Shown here in pieces: positions 1 through 5,057 of a stretch of DNA of 12,302 nt. A program made the position numbers and the translations under genes. Within the stretch, counting starts at the first letter, position 1. Every line of letters starts with the position of its first letter. The stretch covers positions 1-12,302 of the forward strand of contig JBJEQH010000122.1 of the NCBI GenBank assembly GCA_051881655.1. The letters run 5' to 3'. Origin of the DNA: Heritagella sp051881655 (lineage in GTDB: Bacteria > Bacillota > Clostridia > Oscillospirales > Acutalibacteraceae). The notes below the pieces were generated by a model. The model was not told the DNA's origin. It made no database searches and saw only the letters and a list, made by a program, of their open reading frames with translations.

Positions 1-144
1 CACGGTCTCGATCTCCTGGGTTTTACAGGCGGCACACAGCCGGATTTCCTGCGGATTGCGCCCGGCGCGGCGGGCAGCGTCCTCCATCCGGGCCCGGATG
101 GCCGCAATGCGCGCCTGCATGGCGGTACAAGCTGTCTGTTCCAT
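1..144 (-). CDS. yggS: YggS/PROSC-family PLP-homeostasis protein, N-terminal part only
   Basis: Only the first 48 codons are inside the window; the gene runs off the left edge. The family binds pyridoxal 5'-phosphate (PLP) without known catalysis and buffers the cytoplasmic PLP/amino-acid balance. Visible are an N-terminal helix rich in Ala/Arg, the pattern AARRAGRNPQEI typical of the family, and a strand ending in CAACKTQEIETV. The Lys of that KT pair (K42) aligns with the PLP-binding lysine of the TIM-barrel fold. The ATG at 144 has an AAAGGAAG ribosome site about 8 bases upstream. It lies 15 bases after the stop of the UPF0340 gene and on the same strand, so it is the third gene of a vitamin B6 operon. 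The usual full length is about 225-235 residues, so most of it is missing here. Confidence 0.85.
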   Translation of the reverse strand, partial: MEQTACTAMQARIAAIRARMEDAARRAGRNPQEIRLCAACKTQEIETV

Positions 145-159
145 CAATACCGCTTCCTT

Positions 160-714
160 TCAGCGTTCGTTGCTCTCGTAAACCGCGCGGCTGCCGCCGA
201 TATACTTCGGGCGGGTGCGCGCGCATACCAGATTGGCCTGACCGATGGTTTTCTGCGATACCCGCACCGGTACGGCGACGCGGCGCAGGTGCATGCCGAT
301 CAGGGTGTCGCCGATGTCCATCCCCGCTTCGGCCTGAATGGTCTCAACAGCCACCGGATCCTGAAAATGCTGCCAGCAGGTAACCGACCAGCTGCCGCCG
401 GCGTGGGGCTGGGGCAGCACACTGACGATCTCATACCCGCGGGCAAGAGCCACGCGCCGCTCGACAATCAGCGCCCGGTTCAGGTGCTCGCAGCATTGGG
501 CGGCCAGCTCGATTCCCTGCTCCCGCAGAACCGGGACAATTCCATCGTACACCGCCTGGGCTGCCTGCAGGCTGCTGCCCTTGCCGATGTGCGCCCCCAT
601 GATCTCGCTGGAGCTGCATCCCACTACCAGCAGATCCCCGGCGTGCAGGCGGGCGCTCTGCAGCAGCTCGGTTACGGCCGACTGGGCCTGTTTTTCAATT
701 TCTTCCCACATCAT
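160..714 (-). CDS. ywlG: UPF0340/DUF436 (TIGR01440) family protein, YwlG-like
   Basis: A 184-residue protein of the UPF0340 family; its biochemical function is not established. Family signatures seen in order: VVGCSSSEIMGAHIGK (about 30-45), AAQCCEHLNRALIVER (71-86), the Gly-rich PHAGGSWS segment (103-110), DPVAVETIQAEAGMDIGDTL (119-138), MHLRRVAVPVRVSQ (141-154) and the C-terminal ARTRPKYIGGSRAVY (165-179). The length is normal for the family and no signal peptide or membrane segment is seen, so it is cytoplasmic. The start ATG at 714 overlaps the pdxY stop in an ATGA arrangement, which suggests translational coupling; an AAGGGGG ribosome site precedes it. A second ATG follows immediately, so the true start may be one codon later. 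The position between a pyridoxal kinase and yggS suggests a role in PLP metabolism, which is inference only. Confidence 0.93.
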   Translation of the reverse strand: MMWEEIEKQAQSAVTELLQSARLHAGDLLVVGCSSSEIMGAHIGKGSSLQAAQAVYDGIVPVLREQGIELAAQCCEHLNRALIVERRVALARGYEIVSVLPQPHAGGSWSVTCWQHFQDPVAVETIQAEAGMDIGDTLIGMHLRRVAVPVRVSQKTIGQANLVCARTRPKYIGGSRAVYESNER

Positions 715-1571
715 GCCATCCCCCTTTCCGTGTTCGGCAAAACCTCCCGGATAAAGCCGGGAATCGCGTGTTCAAAATCCACCCCATAGCGGCGGTCGGT
801 GCCATTTGCCACGGTGTTCCGGATGGCCTGCAGCACAAAGCGGGCGGCAATGGCGAGGGACTGCGGCAAGGAGCGGCGGTTCAGCAGGGACGCCAGCACC
901 GCGCTGGAGAAAAGATCGCCGGTGCCGTGAAAAGAACCCTCGACCCTTTCGTCCAGATATTCGCAGAATTCCCCCGATTCCCGGTCATAGGCGGCCGCCC
1001 CGATTTTTCCGGGCACATACGAAACTCCGGTCAGGATGATTTTTCCCGGCCCCAGCGTGCTCAGCCGGCGGAGAAGGGCCTGAACCTCCTCCCGGGAGGG
1101 ATTCTCCCGGAAAGGTTCTCCCAGCAGCAGGGCTGCTTCCGTCAGGTTGGGAAGAATCACATCGGCCTCACGGCACAGGGCTGCCATACCTTTGACAAAA
1201 GTGCCGTCAAATCCGGCGTACAGTTTGCCGTTGTCGGCCATGGCAGGATCCACCAGTGTGAGTGTATCCTCTTTTTTTAGCCGGCGGATCAGACGGCGCA
1301 CCGTTTCCGTCTGCTCCGGGGAACCCAGATAACCGGTATAAAAGGCGTCCACCGGCAAAGAAAGACTCTCCCAATGGCGAACAATGGGTTCCATTTCCCC
1401 GGTCAGGTCGTGAAACGTATATCCGGAAAAACCGCCGGTGTGCGTGGACAGAATGGCGGTGGGCAGCACACTGCACTCGATCCCGGCCGCCGACAGTACC
1501 GGCAGCGCAATGGTCAGGGAGCATTTCCCCACACAGGAGATATCATGAATGGCCACAACACGGGAGAGCAT
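711..1571 (-). CDS. pdxY: Pyridoxal/pyridoxamine kinase (PfkB-like, PdxK/PdxY family)
   Basis: Phosphorylates pyridoxal, pyridoxamine or pyridoxine with ATP to feed PLP salvage in the cytoplasm. The 286-residue product has the family N-terminus VVAIHDISCVGKCSLT (5-20), the substrate-side TAILSTHTGGF (38-48), FYTGYLGS (77-84), VDPAMADNGKLY (107-118), PNLTEA (141-146) and the anion-hole/catalytic motif HGTGDLFSS (215-223) with D219 as the expected base. The reading frame stays open upstream to 1928, but that extension crosses the promoter region and lacks family similarity. I chose the ATG at 1571; an ATG two codons earlier at 1577 shares the AAAGGGG ribosome site and cannot be excluded. It is the first gene of the operon and overlaps ywlG by 4 bases. 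Divergent transcription from a MocR regulator gene suggests PLP-responsive control. Confidence 0.92.
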   Translation of the reverse strand: MLSRVVAIHDISCVGKCSLTIALPVLSAAGIECSVLPTAILSTHTGGFSGYTFHDLTGEMEPIVRHWESLSLPVDAFYTGYLGSPEQTETVRRLIRRLKKEDTLTLVDPAMADNGKLYAGFDGTFVKGMAALCREADVILPNLTEAALLLGEPFRENPSREEVQALLRRLSTLGPGKIILTGVSYVPGKIGAAAYDRESGEFCEYLDERVEGSFHGTGDLFSSAVLASLLNRRSLPQSLAIAARFVLQAIRNTVANGTDRRYGVDFEHAIPGFIREVLPNTERGMA

Positions 1572-1651
1572 CCCCATACCGCCCCTTTCGGATCGTTTTC
1601 CCCGGTATACCGGTCCGGATCGGCACACCGCCGCCCGGATCTGCGTACATA

Positions 1652-1680
1652 AGTATAGTACACAACTGTCCTTTTTGAAA
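1652..1680 (-). promoter_or_regulatory. Predicted promoter of the pdxY-ywlG-yggS operon
   Basis: On the minus strand a good -10 TATACT lies at 1657-1652. Seventeen bases upstream is TTTCAA (1680-1675), a poor -35 with 3 of 6 consensus matches. A weak -35 combined with repeats that cover and flank it fits a promoter needing an activator, as described for PdxR regulators. The inferred transcript would carry an untranslated leader of about 75 bases that includes the palindrome CCGGTATACCGG (1602-1613). Confidence 0.45.
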
Positions 1681-1721
1681 TACACAGTTTTTAAAAATTT
1701 GTTATGTACAGTTTTGAAAAA
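1659..1721. promoter_or_regulatory. Candidate PdxR/MocR operator: three ACAGT/ACTGT boxes
   Basis: Box 1 at 1659-1669 is TACACAACTGT. Box 2 at 1680-1697 is ATACACAGTTTTTAAAAA. Box 3 at 1704-1721 is ATGTACAGTTTTGAAAAA. Boxes 2 and 3 are direct repeats 24 bases apart with 15 of 18 positions identical. The AACTGT end of box 1 (1664-1669) is inverted relative to ACAGTT of box 2 (1684-1689), 14 bases apart. Box 3 overlaps the -35 of the regulator gene, and boxes 1-2 sit on the pdxY promoter. A mix of direct and inverted repeats is the known layout for MocR proteins such as GabR and PdxR. Binding itself is inferred. Confidence 0.5.
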
Positions 1722-1733
1722 CCCCGGTATAAT
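1705..1733 (+). promoter_or_regulatory. Predicted promoter of the MocR regulator gene
   Basis: TGTACA (1705-1710, 4 of 6 matches to the -35 consensus), a 17-base spacer and a perfect TATAAT (1728-1733) point to a transcription start near 1740. The -35 lies inside operator box 3, which would let the regulator repress its own gene. Confidence 0.6.
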
Positions 1734-1764
1734 AGAGGAAGAGAAAGGAAAGGGGGAAACATCC

Positions 1765-3162
1765 ATGCTGTACGATACCATTGCGCTGGATCCCCAAAAA
1801 CGGGAGCCGCTGTACAGCCAGCTGTACCGGGAGATCCGGGATTCCATTGAGAAGGGGTATATGGAAAAGGGGATCCGCATGCCGTCCATCCGCCGCTTTT
1901 CCGAGGATCTGGGGATCAGCCGTACCACCGTTCAGGGCGCCTATCAGCAGCTGTGCGTGGAGGGGTACCTGAAGAGCGAGCCGCAGCGGGGGTATTTTGT
2001 GCAGGGAGTTCCCCGCACCCACCGGGAGAGCGGGCCGCTGCCCGTCCCCGGGCAGGTCAATAAAGCGGTTCCGGTGGCGTATGATTTCGGAACGCAGTCG
2101 GTGGATGCCCGGCATACCGACAGCGCCCGGTGGCGCCGCCATATCCGCGAGGTGCTGACCCGTACCGATGAAATTGCCTCCTACGGCAATCCCCAGGGGG
2201 AGGAGAGCCTGCGCCAGGCTTTGTCCGCTTATGCTTACAGTGTGCGGGGGGTAGTGGCCCCGCCGGAGCGGATTCTCATCGGGGCGGGCACCCAGCCGCT
2301 GCTGGTGCAGCTGTGCGCCCTTTTGACGGAAAAGCGGGTTGCCCTGAAATTGGGGGAATTTCCTCAGGCCGAGCGTGTGTTCGCCGACGGCGGGTTTTCC
2401 ATGGTCCCCCTGCCGGAGGATGAAAGCGGCCCCCTGCCCGAAAAATTGCGGCAGATGGGTGTGCGCCAGGTGCTGCTGAACCCGGCTGCCGGGCGGGTGA
2501 TCCCCCCGGGGCGGCGGCAGGAACTGATCGCCTGGGCGCAGGAGCAGGAGGGCCTGCTGATGGAGGACGACTATAACGGAGAGCTGCGGTACCGGGCCCG
2601 GCCCATACCGGCCATACAGGGGATGGGCGGGCAGGAGTGCGTGGCGTACATCGGCTCGTTTTCCAAATTGCTGCTGCCCAGCGTGCGGCTGGGCTATATG
2701 GTCCTGCCCGAAAAGCTGTGCCGCCGCTATCGGGACCGCTCCATGGCGTACCACCAGACCGCCTCGAAAATCGAACAGCTGGCGCTGGCCGATTATATGG
2801 CACAGGGGCAGCTGGAGCGGCACCTGCGCCGGATGCGCAAGCTGTACGCGGAAAAAAGCGGTCTGCTGATCCGGGAAATGAAAAAAACCTTCGGAAACCG
2901 GGGAACGGTTACGCTGCAGGAGACGTCGCTGACGGTGAAGCTGGAGCTGCCGCCGCTCTGTTCCGGAGAGGCAGCGGAAGAGGCGGCCAAATGGGTGCGC
3001 CAGGATGGAATCCGGGTTCGCCCCGCCCCCGGCGGCGGACTGATCCTGGGCTTTTCCGGCATTCCCACCGAGAAAATCCCCCAGGGGGTACAGGCGCTGG
3101 CTGCCAGTCTGTACCGGTGGTGGGAGAAGAAGGAAAAAACAGCCGGTGACCCGCACGGGTAA
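1765..3162 (+). CDS. pdxR: MocR/PdxR-type transcription regulator (GntR HTH plus aminotransferase-like domain)
   Basis: A 465-residue two-domain regulator. Residues 1-80 form a GntR winged helix with PLYSQLYREIRDSIEKG, the turn GIRMPSIRRFSEDLGISRTT and YLKSEPQRGYFV. Residues about 105-455 form a fold-type I aminotransferase domain with YGNPQGEESLR (140-150), MEDDYNGELRYR (266-277) and the PLP lysine K301 in SFSKLLLPSVRLGYMVLP. Family members use PLP as effector or internal aldimine. Two conserved segments are altered: KLGEF (195-199) stands where EDPGY is usual, and NPAAGRV (239-245) replaces the longer TPSHQFPTG loop. The ATG at 1765 follows AAAGGGGG; the frame is open back to 1549, but that would run through the operators. 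Divergence from pdxY makes PLP-responsive control of that operon the best guess. A related GabR-like role for another amine cannot be excluded. Confidence 0.88.
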   Translation: MLYDTIALDPQKREPLYSQLYREIRDSIEKGYMEKGIRMPSIRRFSEDLGISRTTVQGAYQQLCVEGYLKSEPQRGYFVQGVPRTHRESGPLPVPGQVNKAVPVAYDFGTQSVDARHTDSARWRRHIREVLTRTDEIASYGNPQGEESLRQALSAYAYSVRGVVAPPERILIGAGTQPLLVQLCALLTEKRVALKLGEFPQAERVFADGGFSMVPLPEDESGPLPEKLRQMGVRQVLLNPAAGRVIPPGRRQELIAWAQEQEGLLMEDDYNGELRYRARPIPAIQGMGGQECVAYIGSFSKLLLPSVRLGYMVLPEKLCRRYRDRSMAYHQTASKIEQLALADYMAQGQLERHLRRMRKLYAEKSGLLIREMKKTFGNRGTVTLQETSLTVKLELPPLCSGEAAEEAAKWVRQDGIRVRPAPGGGLILGFSGIPTEKIPQGVQALAASLYRWWEKKEKTAGDPHG

Positions 3163-3185
3163 ATGTCAAAGAAAGCTAAAGAACC

Positions 3186-3227
3186 TGTCACATTCTTTTC
3201 ACACAGAAATGGCATACTACAGATAAC
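3186..3227 (+). promoter_or_regulatory. Tentative htrA promoter with two TNTCACA half-sites
   Basis: TTCACA (3198-3203, 5 of 6) is followed after 18 bases by GATAAC (3222-3227, 4 of 6), a plausible but weak sigma-A promoter. TGTCACA (3186-3192) and TTTCACA (3197-3203) repeat with an 11-base offset, about one DNA turn, which is the usual arrangement for response-regulator half-sites. The second copy contains the proposed -35. CATACT at 3213-3218 is an alternative -10 without a good partner. Confidence 0.3.
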
Positions 3228-3262
3228 CGAAAAGTAAGACAGATGGCCCCGCTTTTTCGGTT
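3225..3262 (+). repeat. Inverted repeat in the pdxR-htrA gap
   Basis: AACCGAAAA (3225-3233) is the perfect reverse complement of TTTTCGGTT (3254-3262); a G-T pair extends the stem to 10 bases, with an 18-base loop. It could be a leader hairpin at the 5' end of the htrA mRNA, or a poor terminator of the regulator gene, since only CGTCTTTT follows. The sequence does not decide between these. Confidence 0.4.
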
Positions 3263-3292
3263 CGTCTTTTGGAAAGGAAGGATGAATGAAGT

Positions 3293-4792
3293 ATGTCAGA
3301 CTATGATTATGAAAAGAACCAGAATACAGGGACACCGCAGAACACATCTTCACAGCCGGGAACGGGAGCGTATACCCATCCATACGGAAACTCGTATCAG
3401 TGGCAGGGAAATCCCAATCCCACCGGAAATGGACAGCCGGCGGGAGGGTATTCCTATACACCTTCCGGTTACGCCCAGTCGAGCCAGAGTGGGTACAGTC
3501 CGTATGGTTACGGCGGCGGCCCGGCCGCACCTGCTCCGAAACCCAAAAAGAAAAAAGAGCCTCGTGCGAAAAAGCCCATGGGAAAGGGCGGGAAAATCGC
3601 GGTGCGGGTGCTGGGAATTATACTGTGCTGCCTGCTGATCAGCGGGATTTCCGCCGCATCGGTGATCGGACTGATTAACGCAGGGTATATCCAGGTGACA
3701 GGCAGTTCCACCGACAAAGCGCAGGCGGCCTTCACCATTACCAAAGTGGTGGAGGACGGCGAAACAGCCTCTTCCACAGCGGATGATGGAGTCAAAGCCC
3801 TGACCGATGCCGAGATCGCAGAAAAAGTGGTGCCGTCGGTTGTGTGCGTGGAAAACTATCAGCGTGTTTCCACCGGAAACGGACGGATGAACGGCCAGAC
3901 CAGCGAGGAGATTTCGCCTCAAAGTGAGGGGAGCGGCGTTATTGCCACAGCGGATGGCTATATCATCACCAACGCCCATGTGGTCGAAGGGGCGGATTCG
4001 CTGAAGGTGGTGCTGCACGACGGGACGATTTACGATGCCAAACTGGTCGGTTCGGACAGTGTAACGGATCTGGCGCTTTTGAAAGTGGAAGCCTCGGGCC
4101 TGACGGCGGCACAGTTCGGTGATTCCGACAGCCTGAAGGTGGGCGACAGCGTGGCGGCTGTGGGAAATCCCGGCGGTCTGCAGTTCAGTTCCAGCTGCAC
4201 CTACGGCCATATTTCGGCGCTGAACCGCGAGGTAACGACTTCGGAATACGGGTATTCCATGGACTGCATCCAGGTGGATGCCGCGATTAACCCCGGCAAC
4301 AGCGGCGGGGCCCTGGTCAATCAGTATGGGCAGGTTATCGGTATTACCTCATCGAAGATTGTCTCTACCAGCTACGAGGGTATCGGGTTTGCCATTCCGG
4401 TCAATACGGTGCAGAGTGTGATAACCGATCTGATGAATTACGGCTATGTGAAGGACCGGGCTATGCTGGGAATTTCCGGCCAGTATGTGGATGCAACCAC
4501 CGCCAGCTTCTACGGCCTGACCCAGGGGTGGTATGTGGCCACGGTTACCAATCCCTCGGCTATTCAGGCCGGCCTGCAGAAGGGCGATGTGATTATCGCC
4601 TTTAACGGCACCGAGATCGACTCTGCGGCCTCTTTGACCAATTTGCTGATGAAAAAAGAACCGGGCGACACGGTGACGCTGACGGTATATCGGTATGTGG
4701 AGCAGGATACGCTGGAACTGGAAGTTACCCTGATTGAGAATACCAACCAGACCTCCAGTCAGTCAGAAGAGGAGACAAAGGAGGGGAACTAA
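3293..4792 (+). CDS. htrA: HtrA/DegP-like membrane-anchored serine protease with PDZ domain
   Basis: A 499-residue quality-control protease of the S1C family acting on misfolded proteins outside the membrane. Residues 1-80 are a hydrophilic Gly/Tyr/Pro/Ser/Gln-rich head, followed by a Lys/Arg cluster (83-101) and one membrane segment (about 103-130), so the head is cytosolic and the protease extracellular. The trypsin-like domain covers about 175-385, with H229 in ITNAHVV, D259 in VTDLALLKV and S337 in NPGNSGGALVN as the catalytic triad. A single PDZ domain follows (about 390-480) with the YVATVTNPSAIQAGLQKGDVI pattern. The C-terminus is Gln/Glu/Ser-rich. The GGAAGG ribosome site lies about 11 bases before the ATG, a little far, and no in-frame alternative with better spacing is seen. 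The gene stands alone between a regulator and a small-RNA candidate. Confidence 0.95.
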   Translation: MSDYDYEKNQNTGTPQNTSSQPGTGAYTHPYGNSYQWQGNPNPTGNGQPAGGYSYTPSGYAQSSQSGYSPYGYGGGPAAPAPKPKKKKEPRAKKPMGKGGKIAVRVLGIILCCLLISGISAASVIGLINAGYIQVTGSSTDKAQAAFTITKVVEDGETASSTADDGVKALTDAEIAEKVVPSVVCVENYQRVSTGNGRMNGQTSEEISPQSEGSGVIATADGYIITNAHVVEGADSLKVVLHDGTIYDAKLVGSDSVTDLALLKVEASGLTAAQFGDSDSLKVGDSVAAVGNPGGLQFSSSCTYGHISALNREVTTSEYGYSMDCIQVDAAINPGNSGGALVNQYGQVIGITSSKIVSTSYEGIGFAIPVNTVQSVITDLMNYGYVKDRAMLGISGQYVDATTASFYGLTQGWYVATVTNPSAIQAGLQKGDVIIAFNGTEIDSAASLTNLLMKKEPGDTVTLTVYRYVEQDTLELEVTLIENTNQTSSQSEEETKEGN

Positions 4793-4800
4793 AAAGTAAA

Positions 4801-4859
4801 AAAAATTTAAAAAATTTTTAGGAAGACCTATTCCATTTTTTCAGTGGATACGCTATAAT
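4801..4859 (+). promoter_or_regulatory. Promoter with A/T-rich UP-like tract ahead of the small-RNA candidate
   Basis: A perfect TATAAT lies at 4854-4859. The -35 region is poor (TTCCAT at 4831-4836 for a 17-base spacer). A run made almost only of A and T occupies 4796-4820, about 45-70 bases before the predicted start near 4866, where UP elements stimulate stable-RNA promoters. No protein gene on this strand follows for more than 4.9 kb. The A/T tract can also form a weak all-A/T hairpin (4801-4808 with 4812-4819) that might act as an htrA 3' end. Confidence 0.45.
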
Positions 4860-4865
4860 AACAAT

Positions 4866-4986
4866 CAATAAAGGAGAATTTAGCCTTTATTTGATTTTGA
4901 GTACAAGCCTTTTTCATAAATCTCCTTTTTCAAACGGAAGCACGGAGTCGGATTCCCGACTCCGTGCTTCCGTTTCCTGCTTTTTT
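4866..4986 (+). ncRNA. Putative small regulatory RNA, about 120 nt
   Basis: The stretch has the parts of a stand-alone small RNA gene: a promoter just upstream, a 5' hairpin (AATAAAGG at 4867-4874 with CCTTTATT at 4884-4891), an unpaired U/C-rich middle containing TCTCCTTTTT (4921-4930), and an intrinsic terminator at 4932-4986. The middle segment is complementary to Shine-Dalgarno sequences of the AAAGGAGA type, a common targeting element in Firmicute small RNAs. The same AAAGGAGA occurs inside the RNA at 4870-4877, so two mutually exclusive folds are possible. I recognise no known RNA family. It could instead be an unusual 3' region of htrA or a leader without a gene. The promoter and terminator are visible; the RNA itself is inferred. 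Confidence 0.4.
4932..4986 (+). terminator. Very stable intrinsic terminator, 20-bp perfect stem
   Basis: The arms 4932-4951 and 4956-4975 are perfectly complementary over 20 base pairs around the loop ATTC. CCTGC and then TTTTTT (4981-4986) follow. The five bases between stem and T-run are slightly more than in a textbook terminator. On the opposite strand only GAAAAAG follows, so it should act mainly on plus-strand transcription from htrA and/or the small-RNA promoter. Confidence 0.75.
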
Positions 4987-5001
4987 GAGGGAGAAGGGAA
5001 C

Positions 5002-5035
5002 AAAAAGAGGGCCGGAGCCAAACGGCTCCGGCCCT
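5002..5035 (-). terminator. Intrinsic terminator of the GH31 gene
   Basis: A 12-bp perfect GC-rich stem (5008-5019 with 5024-5035) around the loop AAAC is followed, in the minus direction, by CTTTTTG. It starts 22 bases after the stop codon of the glycosidase gene, so it ends that transcript and faces the plus-strand terminator at 4932-4986. Confidence 0.8.
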
Positions 5036-5057
5036 TTCAGGCGTCTGGACAGAAATG

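Noticed and set aside
1549..1764. N-terminal extension of the MocR frame
   Set aside because: The extension crosses the operators and the TATAAT promoter; the family N-terminus and a good ribosome site fit the ATG at 1765.
1572..1928. N-terminal extension of the pyridoxal kinase frame
   Set aside because: It would cover its own promoter and the start of the divergent gene, and the extra residues have no kinase similarity.
1702..3156. A 484-codon minus-strand frame opposite the MocR gene
   Set aside because: Low-complexity His/Gln/Leu/Pro/Arg-rich translation, no domain, and it runs through the divergent promoter region.
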